Positions 1 to 8,275 of a DNA stretch of 64,000 nucleotides are shown piece after piece. A program made the position numbers and the translations under genes. The DNA is taken from NCBI RefSeq assembly GCF_015277775.1, contig NZ_CP063849.1, forward strand, positions 1,116,001 to 1,180,000, given 5' to 3'. The notes below the pieces were generated by a model. The model had not been told where the DNA came from. It searched no databases and was given only the letters and a program-made list of their open reading frames with translations. This DNA is from Paludibaculum fermentans. Its GTDB lineage: Bacteria > Acidobacteriota > Terriglobia > Bryobacterales > Bryobacteraceae. How positions within the stretch are numbered: the first letter of the stretch is position 1; each line of letters begins with the position of its first letter.

Positions 1-688
1 CTTTGCCGTATTCCAGCGTCCACAACATCGGCTGATTCAGGCCATCGCCCGGTTTCGGCTGCTTGTCGTTCGCGTTGTAAAGTTTGTGGTCGTCCCAGGC
101 CGTGGCGAGTACGTGATAGGTGCCCGTCGGCTGCCAACGCAGGTTGGCATAGAGTTCGTCATTCGGCTGCCGCAGTTTCTTGGTCAGCCCCATCGTGATG
201 GGATGATTCGCGTCAGTGATGTCGACCGTGAAGTCATGTGCCGCGGAGTGGTGGCCGTTGTTGGGACGCCAGTTGCCGCCCGACATCTTCTCGTACTCCG
301 TCCAGCCGTCGAACGCGGCGGTGGAGAAGTGGTACATCACCAGACCCTTGCCCTCGCGCACGTAGTTCAGCAGGGCGTTCTGGGCGCGGTCGCCCCACCA
401 CAGGTCCTTGTTGCGGCCGTCGTAGAAGTTCAGGACCACCAGGTCATAGCCGGCCAGCGTCTCGTCGCCGGCGCCTTTGAACTCCTCGGTCACCCGCACA
501 TCGAAACGGCCCGTCTCCGTCAATGCCTTGGCCAGCAGGGGCGACACCGTCTTCCAATCGTGACCGCCCACCGCGCCGCCCGTAATCAGCAGCGTCTTAA
601 TCTTTGGCGGTCCCGCCGGAGCCTGCGCCAGCACCGCCTGCGCCAGCACCGCCTGCGCCAGAATACAAAGGAGAGCAAACCATCTCAT
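1..688 (-). CDS. ThuA-like domain protein, secreted (3' end cut off by window edge)
   Basis: The leftward reading frame starts at ATG 688 and runs off the left edge, so only the first 229 residues are visible. The N-terminus is a signal peptide (RWFALLCILAQAVLAQ) made partly of a tandem five-residue unit, LAQAV, encoded by a 15-bp direct repeat. The body reads like a ThuA / glutamine-amidotransferase-like fold: a first strand KTLLITGG followed by HDW, then DLVVLNFYDGR, GKGLVMYHFSTAAF and a conserved HHSAAHDF/DANHPI stretch. ThuA-like proteins in this phylum are often secreted and linked to sugar metabolism, but their biochemistry is poorly known. A GAGG sequence lies 10 bases before the ATG. 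The downstream neighbour, a sigma-54 regulator, ends 112 bases to the right and also points left. Confidence 0.82.
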   Translation of the reverse strand, partial: MRWFALLCILAQAVLAQAVLAQAPAGPPKIKTLLITGGAVGGHDWKTVSPLLAKALTETGRFDVRVTEEFKGAGDETLAGYDLVVLNFYDGRNKDLWWGDRAQNALLNYVREGKGLVMYHFSTAAFDGWTEYEKMSGGNWRPNNGHHSAAHDFTVDITDANHPITMGLTKKLRQPNDELYANLRWQPTGTYHVLATAWDDHKLYNANDKQPKPGDGLNQPMLWTLEYGK

Positions 689-800
689 AATCCGGATACC
701 TCGGTCACATTCTATCCGCATGGGGAACAGGCGTGCCGATCGTGTCGAGGGATCATTGCCGGATGGCGGACGGCGGGCTGCCGGTGAGAACCGGTCCCGT

Positions 801-2864
801 TCAGACCGGGCGGGCGATGCCCAGCTTCTTCATTCGCGATTGCAGGGTGGTGCGCTTCATCCCCAAACGAGCGGCCGCACCGCCTTCACCGCTCAACTGC
901 CACTTGGACTCCCGCAGGACTTGCAGGATATGGACGCGCTCGGCTTCCTCCAGCGTCAGGGAGGCCTGCACCGCTGCCGAGGGCGATGCCCCGTCGGGTA
1001 GAGCCGCATTCTTCAGCTCACTCAGGGGCACCCGCAGCAGTTCGTTCGGCGACAGGATCACCGCGCGCTCCATCAGATTCTCCAACTCGCGCACATTGCC
1101 GGGCCAGTCGTAGCGGGTCAATGCCTCCATGGTCTCGCCGGGAATCCGCTCGATCCGGCGGCCCATGCGGCGCGCGAACTTCTGCACGAAGTGCCGCACC
1201 AGCAGCGGGATGTCGTCGCGCCGCGACCGCAGCGGCGGCAGCAGCACCGGGAATACGTTCAGCCGGTAGAACAGGTCCATGCGGAAGCTGCCATCGGCCA
1301 CCATCTGCTGCAGGTTGCGGTGGGTCGCCGCCACCAGGCGTACGTTCACCTTCAGGGTCTTTGTCCCGCCGAGCCGCTCGAACTCATGTTCCTGCAGGGC
1401 TCGCAGCAATTTCGGCTGCAGCTCCAGCGGGATGTCGCCTACCTCGTCCAGGAACAGGGTCCCTTCGTGCGCCAGCTCAAACCGGCCCAGTTTTTGCTGG
1501 ATCGCACCGGTGAATGCGCCGCGCTCGTGTCCGAACATTTCGCTTTCCAGCAAGCCCGTCGGGATCGCCGCGCAGTTCAGTTTGACAAAGGTGCGCTGCG
1601 CGCGCGGGCTGAGCTCGTGGATCGCCCGCGCAATCAGTTCCTTGCCGGTGCCGGTCTCGCCGATGATCAATACGCTCGCGTCGGTCGGCGCCACGGTCTG
1701 CACCTGTTGCAGGACGGCGCGGAACGCTGCGTTGTCGCCGATCATCTCGCGGAAGTCGTACTCGGTGCGGATCTCCTCCTCCAGGTAGAGCTTCTCATCG
1801 GACAGCTTGTCGCGCAGTACCTGGATCTCGCGAAACGCGAAGGTGTTGGACACCGCAATCGCGATTTGCGCGGCCACTTGCGTCAGGAACTGGACGTCCT
1901 CATCGTGGAACGCGTTCTTCTCGAAGCTGCTCAGGTTTAGCGTGCCGATCACCTTGCCGCGCACAATCAGGGGCACGCTGACAGCACTCTGGAAGCCCTC
2001 TTCCAGCAGCCGCCGGGAGACCGGGCTGTCGAACTCCATCAGCTTGGCGCGATCCGCGATCAGGGGCTTCTGGGTTTCCACCGCGATCCGGGCGGGGGAG
2101 AGTCCCAACGGGATATCCATTCCCTCCTTCATGAACAGTTCACCGCTGGGGTAGTCCAGCGCGTAGAGCTGCATTACCGCGCGATCGGGCGAAAGCACTG
2201 CCAGGCTCGCGTAGTCGTGAGCCACCACGCGCCGCAGTCCGCCGACGATCCCGGAGAAGAGCGCTCTTGGCTCCAGCGAGCCCATCAGCGCATTCGTGAT
2301 CTCCAGTAGGACGTTCAGCCGGTCACGTTCATGCTCTAGCTTCTTCTGGAAGCAGAGGGCCTTCTCGTAGTTGAGGACGTTGTCGACAGCCACCGCCACC
2401 TGCGACGACACATGCTGCATGAACTCGATTTCGCGCCGCTCGAAGGGTTTCCGATGAGTCCGGCCGAAGCCAAGGGCGCCCAACTTGCGCTGGGCTGTCG
2501 TGAGCGGCAGGTAGGCGCTGGAAGCGACTCCGTTCTCGCGCAGCTTGCTCATCAGGTAAGGCCAGCGTTGCTCCTGGGCCAGATCGTCGATCAGCACTGG
2601 AGCCTGCTTCCTCCAGGACAAGCCCGCCGGCGACTCATCGACCTTCATCGCGGGGTTGGGTACTTCGGGGATGTGGCCGTCGCTCGTTTCCAGCCAGTGC
2701 ATCCGCATCTCGTCACGCGCCGCATCGTGCAACACGATGGTGACGTAATCCAGCTCCACCACCTTGGGCAGGCTGTTGTACAGGTCGCGCAGTAAAGCCT
2801 GCATATCCTGATGCCTCAGAATGGACCGCGAGACATCGAGCAGGGCCAGGAAGCTGTCGTCCAC
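801..2864 (-). CDS. sigma-54-dependent activator with two GAF domains (FhlA-like)
   Basis: Bacterial enhancer-binding protein of 687 residues. It has two GAF sensor domains (about 20-165 and 195-345), a short coiled linker, then the AAA+ domain with Walker A GETGTGKE at 402-409 and the sigma-54 contact loop GAFTGA at 449-454. A C-terminal Fis-type helix-turn-helix (about 640-687) ends in TTLQSRMKKLGI. The domain order and the HTH resemble FhlA. There is no receiver domain, so it probably senses a small molecule or redox state through the GAF domains rather than by phosphorylation. The start is GTG at 2864. It lies 63 bases after emrB and is the last gene of the tolC-emrA-emrB run, so it probably controls that operon. 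A sigma-54 promoter upstream of tolC supports this. The family call is firm; the target is inference. Confidence 0.93.
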   Translation of the reverse strand: MDDSFLALLDVSRSILRHQDMQALLRDLYNSLPKVVELDYVTIVLHDAARDEMRMHWLETSDGHIPEVPNPAMKVDESPAGLSWRKQAPVLIDDLAQEQRWPYLMSKLRENGVASSAYLPLTTAQRKLGALGFGRTHRKPFERREIEFMQHVSSQVAVAVDNVLNYEKALCFQKKLEHERDRLNVLLEITNALMGSLEPRALFSGIVGGLRRVVAHDYASLAVLSPDRAVMQLYALDYPSGELFMKEGMDIPLGLSPARIAVETQKPLIADRAKLMEFDSPVSRRLLEEGFQSAVSVPLIVRGKVIGTLNLSSFEKNAFHDEDVQFLTQVAAQIAIAVSNTFAFREIQVLRDKLSDEKLYLEEEIRTEYDFREMIGDNAAFRAVLQQVQTVAPTDASVLIIGETGTGKELIARAIHELSPRAQRTFVKLNCAAIPTGLLESEMFGHERGAFTGAIQQKLGRFELAHEGTLFLDEVGDIPLELQPKLLRALQEHEFERLGGTKTLKVNVRLVAATHRNLQQMVADGSFRMDLFYRLNVFPVLLPPLRSRRDDIPLLVRHFVQKFARRMGRRIERIPGETMEALTRYDWPGNVRELENLMERAVILSPNELLRVPLSELKNAALPDGASPSAAVQASLTLEEAERVHILQVLRESKWQLSGEGGAAARLGMKRTTLQSRMKKLGIARPV

Positions 2865-2927
2865 CCTTATAGGGTAGCCTGTCGGCGCCAGCTCTCAGCG
2901 TGCAACTGATCGCTGCCAGTGCCCGGC

Positions 2928-4478
2928 TCAGTCGATGTGAATCGGTCCGGTTGTGACTCCGCTCTTCTTCAGGAAGAACGTCAGGGGCACGGCCGCCGCG
3001 AACAGCAATGCCAGCACCCAGAAGCCATCGATGAATGCCAGCAGTGTGGCATTCTTCACAGTCAGTCCGTACATCATGCCAAAGGCCTTTTGCGCCGCAT
3101 CGGCCGCGCTGGACCCGCCCAGTTGCATGACGTGCTGCGTGGACTCCAGCATCGACCGGTAGGCCCCGTCCAGCGGCGTCAGGTGGTCCACCAGGCGATT
3201 CTGGTGGAACTGCGCCCGCCGCGCCAGCAGCGTGCTCGCCATGGCGATGCCCGCGCTGCCGCCTACGTTGCGCGCCAGGTTGATGATGCCCGTCGCGTAG
3301 CTCGTCTTCTCCTTCGCGATGAAGTTGAACGCCATCGCGTTGATGGGCACGAACAGGAAGGCCAGGCCGAGGCTCTGCACCGCGCGGGCCGCCGCGAAGG
3401 TTCCAAAGTCGGCCTGCAGGCTGAATCTCGTCATCATCCACAGGCCAATGGCCGAGATGCTGAAGCCTACTGCCACCAGGCGCCGTGCCTCGAACTTGCG
3501 CAGCAGAATGCCCACCACCGGCATCATCAGCAGGATCACCAGGCCGCCGGGCGACAGTACCTCGCCGCTCAGCGTGGCGGTGTAACCCATCAACTGCTGC
3601 AGGAACAGCGGCATCAGCATCGTGCTGCCGTAGAGCACAAACCCGAGGATGAACATAGCCACCGTCGACAGCGCGAAGTTCCGCTCCTTCAGCAGCCGGA
3701 AGTCCACCACCGGATTCTTCTGGCGCAGTTCCCACCAGACTACTCCGACCAGTCCCAGCACGGCCAGGAAGGCGGAACGCACGATGAACTGCGAACCGAA
3801 CCAGTCGTTGCGCTGGCCTTCGTCCAGTACGATCTCGAGGGAAGCCAGGCCCACCGTCAGCAGGCTCAGGCCGATGTAATCCAGCTTCGATTCCTTCATG
3901 CTGACGCGGTGGAGGTAAGGCGGATCGTGGATCAGCCAGTTCGTCAGCGCCAGCGACAGCAGGCCCACCGGGATGTTGATGAAGAAGATCCAGCGCCACG
4001 AGAAGTTGTCGGTGATCCAGCCGCCCAGCGTCGGTCCGATGACCGGCGCCAGCACGACGCCCATGCCGTAGATCGCCATGCCCATGCCTTGCTTGTCCGC
4101 CGGGAAACTTTCGCGGACGATCGCCTGCGACACCGGCTGCAGCGCGCCGCCGCCCACGCCCTGCAGCACGCGGAACAGGATCAGCATGCCCAGGCTCAGC
4201 GCAAAGCCGCACATCAGCGAGCTGATGGTGAACAGCAGCACGCAGACCATGTAGAACCGCTTGCGGCCGAACAAAGCCGACAGCCAGCCGCTCAGCGGCA
4301 GGATGACCGCGTTCGAGACCAGGTAGGACGTCAGTACCCAGGTGCTCTCGTCCACCGATGCCGAGAGACTTCCGGCGATGTGCGGCAGCGCGACGTTGGC
4401 CACGCTCGTATCCAACACTTCCATGAACGTGGCCAGCATCACGACCAGCGCGATGGTCCACGGACTTGGCTTCTTCAT
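2928..4478 (-). CDS. emrB: DHA2-family MFS drug exporter, EmrB/QacA type
   Basis: Inner-membrane proton-driven exporter of 516 residues with about 14 hydrophobic segments, the usual size for DHA2 transporters. The antiporter motif C is visible as LAPVIGPTLGGWI. The N-terminal half carries MEVLDTSVANVALPHI, typical of EmrB/QacA. EmrB works with a membrane-fusion protein (EmrA) and an outer-membrane TolC channel, and both are encoded just upstream in the same operon. A GGAGGG sequence lies directly before the ATG at 4478. Substrates cannot be read from the sequence; family members export hydrophobic drugs, uncouplers or fatty acids. Confidence 0.94.
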   Translation of the reverse strand: MKKPSPWTIALVVMLATFMEVLDTSVANVALPHIAGSLSASVDESTWVLTSYLVSNAVILPLSGWLSALFGRKRFYMVCVLLFTISSLMCGFALSLGMLILFRVLQGVGGGALQPVSQAIVRESFPADKQGMGMAIYGMGVVLAPVIGPTLGGWITDNFSWRWIFFINIPVGLLSLALTNWLIHDPPYLHRVSMKESKLDYIGLSLLTVGLASLEIVLDEGQRNDWFGSQFIVRSAFLAVLGLVGVVWWELRQKNPVVDFRLLKERNFALSTVAMFILGFVLYGSTMLMPLFLQQLMGYTATLSGEVLSPGGLVILLMMPVVGILLRKFEARRLVAVGFSISAIGLWMMTRFSLQADFGTFAAARAVQSLGLAFLFVPINAMAFNFIAKEKTSYATGIINLARNVGGSAGIAMASTLLARRAQFHQNRLVDHLTPLDGAYRSMLESTQHVMQLGGSSAADAAQKAFGMMYGLTVKNATLLAFIDGFWVLALLFAAAVPLTFFLKKSGVTTGPIHID

Positions 4479-4508
4479 GGCGCCCTCCAGATCCTCTCCG
4501 CGCTGCCC

Positions 4509-5711
4509 TTACTTCGTCACGATCGTAGCTTCCACATTCAGCCCGGGGCGCAACAACATGCCCTCCGGCAGCTTGTCGAGGACGATCTTCACCGGCACCC
4601 GCTGTACGACTTTCACGAAGTTGCCGGTCGCGTTCTCAGGCGGCAGCAGGCTCATGCGGGCGCCCGTCGCTCCGGCCACGGAATCCACCCGGCCGGTCAC
4701 CTTGCGGCCCAGCATGTCGACTTCAATCTCGGCCTTCTGGCCCGGCCGCACATCGCGCAACTGCGTCTCCTTGAAGTTCGCCGTCACCCATGTGCCTTGC
4801 AGCGGGATCAACATCAGCAGGCCCTGGCCGGGCTGCAGAATCTGGCCCTGCTCCACGCTCTTGCGCGTCACCACGCCCGCCACCGGAGCCTTGATCTGCG
4901 TGTAGCTCAACTGCAGTTCGGCATAGGCCAGGTTGGCCTTGGCCTGCTCAATGGACGCCAGGGCCGACTGCGCTTCCGCCGACCGCACCGATACCTGCTT
5001 CTGCCCGGCCCGCGCCTGGGAGACCGCCGCCTTCGACTGATCCACCCGCGCCCGGGCCGCCATGATCGCCGCGCGTTTGTTCTCAGTGTCCTTGCCGGCC
5101 GAGTCCAGCTTCTCCTTCGCCGCCTGCCACTGGCTCTCGGCGACCCGCGCCGCCGCCACATAGGCGTCATATTGCTGCCGCGAGATCTCCTGCTTCTCGG
5201 CCAGCGGGCCCATGCGTTCGAGATCCGCCTGCGCCTTCTCGTTATTGGCCTTCATCGCCGCCACATTCGCCTTGGCGTAAGCCAGTTCCGAGCCGGCGGA
5301 CTGTTCGAGGTTGACCTGTGCCCGCAGCAGTTCGGCCTCGGCCGTCTGCAACTGCGCCTGGGCTCCGGCTGTGTTGCTGGAGGTCGTCTCGGCCGTCAGG
5401 GGCACGCTCACCGCGGCCGCCGCCGATTGACTCTCGGCCAGCGCCAGCGCGGCTCGCGCCTGCTGGACTTTCACTTCGTAATCCCGCGCGTCGATCTCGA
5501 CCAGGACATCCCCGGGCTGAACCGCCTGGTTGTCGTTCACCGCCACACGCGCGACGTTGCCATACACCTTCGAGGCCACCGGCACCAGGTTTCCATCCAC
5601 CTGGGCGTTGTCCGTCGTCTCCCGGCCCTGCAGGCTCAGGAAGGCCATCGAGCCCAGCGCGATGGCGACCACCGCGGCGCTGGCGGCGATGATTTTCCAA
5701 TTGCGATTCAT
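4509..5711 (-). CDS. emrA: HlyD-family periplasmic adaptor subunit, EmrA type
   Basis: Membrane-fusion protein of about 400 residues that bridges the inner-membrane pump and TolC. It has one N-terminal membrane anchor (WKIIAASAAVVAIALGSMAF), a biotinyl-lipoyl strand pair (GNVARVAVNDNQAVQPGD and APVAGVVTRKSVEQGQIL) flanking a long alanine/glutamine-rich coiled coil at about 90-250, and a C-terminal beta-barrel. I chose the ATG at 5711 because GGAG sits 9 bases before it. An in-frame ATG at 5729 would add six residues but has only a weak site. It lies between tolC (stop at 5739) and emrB (start at 4478). Confidence 0.93.
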   Translation of the reverse strand: MNRNWKIIAASAAVVAIALGSMAFLSLQGRETTDNAQVDGNLVPVASKVYGNVARVAVNDNQAVQPGDVLVEIDARDYEVKVQQARAALALAESQSAAAAVSVPLTAETTSSNTAGAQAQLQTAEAELLRAQVNLEQSAGSELAYAKANVAAMKANNEKAQADLERMGPLAEKQEISRQQYDAYVAAARVAESQWQAAKEKLDSAGKDTENKRAAIMAARARVDQSKAAVSQARAGQKQVSVRSAEAQSALASIEQAKANLAYAELQLSYTQIKAPVAGVVTRKSVEQGQILQPGQGLLMLIPLQGTWVTANFKETQLRDVRPGQKAEIEVDMLGRKVTGRVDSVAGATGARMSLLPPENATGNFVKVVQRVPVKIVLDKLPEGMLLRPGLNVEATIVTK

Positions 5712-5738
5712 GTGCGTGTTCTCCTTCATCCCTGTCGC

Positions 5739-7034
5739 TTAGCGTGCGTACATCAGTTCCATCTGGCCCGTGGCTCGCGCCAGTTCGGCGCGCGCCTGGT
5801 TGTAGCGGTAGAGCGCCGCGATCTGCTGGTCGCTGGCCCTCGCCAATTCGTCCTGCGCGGTGATGACTTCGATGTTGTTGGCCACTCCCGCCGAGAAGCG
5901 GTCGCGCGCCTGCGTGACCTCTTCCTTGGCCAGTTCCACGGTGGAGTTGGCCACATCCACCTGCGTCCGGGCGGCCTTGAGTTCCGCCTGCGACGTTTTC
6001 ACTTCCTGCCCGATCTGGTTCTCCAGCTCCTGCCGCTGCTGCTGCAGCTTCTTGATCTCGATTTGAGCCTTCGCCGTGACCGCGCCAATGCGGCCGCCGG
6101 TGTAGATGGGCATGCTCAGCTCGGCGGCGTAGCTGTACGCCGGAATCGCGTTGTTCGGATGCGTGCCCTGCAGGCTGTAGCCGGCGTTGACGCTCAATTT
6201 GGGGAGATTCTCGGCCTTTGCGGCCTTCTCCTCGAGTTCCAAGCTCCGCATGCGGGCGGCCAGCACCTTCATCTCGGGACGTTGCTGCAGCGCCGAAGTC
6301 ACCGCGCTCTCACCCGGGAATTCGGGGGTCTGGAAGAAGCTGCCTGCGTCGTCAAGTTCGACTGCAGGCACGTTCAGAATGCGTGCCAGCGCATACAAAG
6401 AGGTTTCAAACTGGGTCCTGGCCACGATCAGCCGCTGCTGCTCGTTCTGCATCTGGACCTGGGCGCGCAGGGTGTCGATCTTCGTACCCGCGCCGTTCTT
6501 CTGCAGGTCGGAGGCGAGATCGAAGAGCGCCTTCGCCAGATCGTAGCGGGATTGCGCTGCTGTGATGTCGGCGGAGGCCCGCAGACTGCCGAGGTATTGC
6601 GAGACCACCAGCAGGACATACTGTTCGCGGGTCGAGAGCTCCTGCGCCGTCTCGCTGTCCACCAACGCCTTCGATGCCTTATAGCGGTTCCACAGGCTCA
6701 AGTCGAAAACCGAGAGCGACGCTTCCGCGCCGGGCTGAAAGATGGGGAAGGGACCGACGTGCTGGGGGAATCCGGGGATCCGCTTGCCCAGGGTGGCTTC
6801 GATGTTGCCGCGCTGGACCTTCTCAGAGACCGCAAGACCAACCTGGGGCAGCAGCCCGGACTTCGCGATGACCGAGTTCTGCTGGCTCTCGGCGATGGAG
6901 AGCTTGGCAATCTGGATCTGGGGATTCTGCCGCAAAGCCAGATCCACTGCGCCGCGCAGGCTGAGCTTTACGGCCGGCTGCTGACCCTGTGCCGCCACCA
7001 GCGCCAGGGGGAGGAGCCAAACTACTTTGTTCAT
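5739..7034 (-). CDS. tolC: TolC-family outer-membrane efflux channel
   Basis: Outer-membrane factor of about 431 residues with a signal peptide (NKVVWLLPLALVAAQGQ) and the two OEP repeats typical of TolC. Each repeat has long helices rich in A, Q and E, for example LRQNPQIQIAKLSIAES and a second copy around RFSAGVANNIEVITAQDEL. The mature protein begins with VKLSLRGAVDLALRQNP, the usual TolC opening. An ATG at 7043 lies directly on the GGAG, whereas ATG 7034 is 9 bases from it, so 7034 is preferred. This is the first gene of the efflux operon, and sigma-54 promoter elements lie immediately upstream (7063-7078). Confidence 0.93.
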   Translation of the reverse strand: MNKVVWLLPLALVAAQGQQPAVKLSLRGAVDLALRQNPQIQIAKLSIAESQQNSVIAKSGLLPQVGLAVSEKVQRGNIEATLGKRIPGFPQHVGPFPIFQPGAEASLSVFDLSLWNRYKASKALVDSETAQELSTREQYVLLVVSQYLGSLRASADITAAQSRYDLAKALFDLASDLQKNGAGTKIDTLRAQVQMQNEQQRLIVARTQFETSLYALARILNVPAVELDDAGSFFQTPEFPGESAVTSALQQRPEMKVLAARMRSLELEEKAAKAENLPKLSVNAGYSLQGTHPNNAIPAYSYAAELSMPIYTGGRIGAVTAKAQIEIKKLQQQRQELENQIGQEVKTSQAELKAARTQVDVANSTVELAKEEVTQARDRFSAGVANNIEVITAQDELARASDQQIAALYRYNQARAELARATGQMELMYAR

Positions 7035-7062
7035 CGTCGTCATCTCCGTATGCCTCTAAGAA

Positions 7063-7078
7063 AGCAGGCCGGATGCCA
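7063..7078 (-). promoter_or_regulatory. predicted sigma-54 (-24/-12) promoter of the tolC-emrAB-regulator operon
   Basis: Read on the minus strand the element is TGGCATCCGGCCTGCT. It keeps the -24 GG (7076-7077) and the -12 GC (7064-7065) exactly 10 bases apart and matches the TGGCA and TGC blocks of the consensus TGGCAC-N5-TTGC. Initiation would fall near 7052, a few bases upstream of the GGAG (7044-7047) that serves ATG 7034. The last gene of the operon encodes a sigma-54 activator, which makes a chance match less likely. Confidence 0.7.
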
Positions 7079-7105
7079 GACGACCGGGTAAATCAAATCA
7101 AGAAG

Positions 7106-8131
7106 TTAACAGGAAGATCGCTCGCGTTGCCGATATTTCGGCGCCGAAATGTCGACAAGTGCCGAATTATCGGCAGGCTCGCTGGTGGAGAAGTCGAAAG
7201 AAGCTTGCCACTTGGGTGCATTTTCCGGCCAACGGGCGGACAAGCCGTACTCCGCCCTCAGCTCACGGAGGATCTCCTTGATCCGGTCGGGGTAGGCGCC
7301 GCGGATCGTCGCTTGTTTGTCGAAGTGGTCCCGGTATGACCGGGCCAGGTGCGGAAATGACCTCTCCAGGAACGGCACAAACACCGCTCGCGCGCTGTCG
7401 CGCAGGAAGACAACCTGGGCCCCAAAGTTCTTCGCGCCCGCCTCCACGGCCGCTTTGGCGACGGCGGCCAGGCTCTCCTTCGAGTCGTTGATGGCAGGCA
7501 TCACCGGGCAGGCAAAGACACTGGTTTCAATGCCTTGTGAGCTAAGCAAGCGAAGTGCCGCCAGCCGCAGGTCCGGCCTAGGAGCCATCGGTTCCAGCAG
7601 ACGAGCCAGGGCGGCATCAGTGGTTGTAACCGTCATGTTCACCCGGACATTGTTCGATCGCGCGATCTTCACTAAGAGATCCACATCGCGCGCCACGAGG
7701 TCGGACTTGGTCGTGATGGCAATGTTGAAGCTCTGCCGCCGGGCAAAGACCTCCAGCACCTTGCGCGTGAGGCCGTAGCGCCGCTCCGCTGGTTGGTAGG
7801 GATCCGTGGCCGTCCCGATCGCGATCCACTCGTCCGGCCGGACCGTGCGTAACTCGGCCGTGAATCCGGCGAGGTCAAACTGCTTGGCAAAGATCTTCCG
7901 TTCAAAGTCCATCGGTTCGCGATACTCCATGAATTCATGGGTATAGCGTGCATAGCAGTATTGGCAGCCAAACTCGCAGCCGCGATAGGGGTTGATCGTC
8001 CACTCGAAGGGCATGCGCTCCCCTGTGCAGCGGTTGAGCAGATGGCGCGTGTCCAGTTCCCGGTATTCGACCCGCGCCTTCTGCTCCAACTGCCCGCCAG
8101 CTCGGGCCAGTTTGGCGATGCCGGAGAACAT
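7106..8131 (-). CDS. SPL-like (Rv2578c/PA0069-type) radical SAM protein
   Basis: Radical SAM protein of 341 residues with the iron-sulfur ligands CEFGCQYC (Cys52, Cys56, Cys59, spacing CX3CX2C) preceded by NPYRGC, the pattern of spore-photolyase-related proteins of the Rv2578c/PA0069 group. The TIM-barrel core continues through IAIGTATDPYQPAERRY and LTRKVLEVFARR. The true substrate of this group is not established; some members are DNA-damage-associated. The start ATG 8131 lies six bases after a -10-like box in a promoter with a perfect TTGACA -35, so the message may be leaderless. Its last codons overlap the palindrome cluster that probably serves the efflux operon. It is transcribed divergently from the nitrilase-like gene. 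Confidence 0.85.
   Translation of the reverse strand: MFSGIAKLARAGGQLEQKARVEYRELDTRHLLNRCTGERMPFEWTINPYRGCEFGCQYCYARYTHEFMEYREPMDFERKIFAKQFDLAGFTAELRTVRPDEWIAIGTATDPYQPAERRYGLTRKVLEVFARRQSFNIAITTKSDLVARDVDLLVKIARSNNVRVNMTVTTTDAALARLLEPMAPRPDLRLAALRLLSSQGIETSVFACPVMPAINDSKESLAAVAKAAVEAGAKNFGAQVVFLRDSARAVFVPFLERSFPHLARSYRDHFDKQATIRGAYPDRIKEILRELRAEYGLSARWPENAPKWQASFDFSTSEPADNSALVDISAPKYRQRERSSC
7129..7174. promoter_or_regulatory. cluster of three palindromes, candidate upstream activator sites for the efflux operon
   Basis: Two near-identical 14-bp palindromes, GCCGATATTTCGGC (7129-7142) and GCCGAATTATCGGC (7161-7174), start 32 bases apart, about three helical turns. After reverse-complementing one copy they differ at a single base. 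A perfect 16-bp palindrome, ATTTCGGCGCCGAAAT, overlaps the first at 7135-7150. The cluster lies about 80-120 bases upstream of the predicted sigma-54 start site, where enhancer-binding proteins usually bind. It sits inside the last codons of the radical SAM gene. Binding by the 801-2864 regulator is inferred. Confidence 0.6.
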
Positions 8132-8137
8132 GCCTCT

Positions 8138-8166
8138 AGTTTCGCTGTTTGTTCGCTATCTGTCAA
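8138..8166 (-). promoter_or_regulatory. promoter of the radical SAM gene with flanking direct repeats
   Basis: On the minus strand TTGACA (8166-8161), a 17-base spacer and GAAACT (8143-8138) are followed six bases later by the ATG. Read leftwards, the 9-mer GCGAACAAA occurs twice, at 8156-8148 inside the spacer and at 8179-8171 just upstream of the -35. That placement suits a repressor site. Confidence 0.5.
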
Positions 8167-8184
8167 CCATTTTGTTCGCCAGGC

Positions 8185-8213
8185 TTGTCCGAATCCTCAG
8201 TTGGATGTACAGT
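8185..8213 (+). promoter_or_regulatory. possible sigma-70 promoter of the nitrilase-like gene
   Basis: TTGTCC (8185-8190), 17 bases, then TACAGT (8208-8213). Each box matches the consensus at four of six positions. It would give a leader of about 55 bases before ATG 8276. Confidence 0.3.
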
Positions 8214-8275
8214 TTCCATAACCGGGTAAATCTCGCTTCAATCGGTCCCGAATAAACCGCTAATTTGGAGGACGC

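Noticed and set aside
2919-7091. Very long open frame of 1390 codons on the plus strand, antisense to the efflux operon
   Set aside because: It is rich in R, H, Q and D, has no recognisable domain and mirrors the codons of tolC, emrA and emrB on the other strand. Long antisense frames are common in DNA this rich in G+C.
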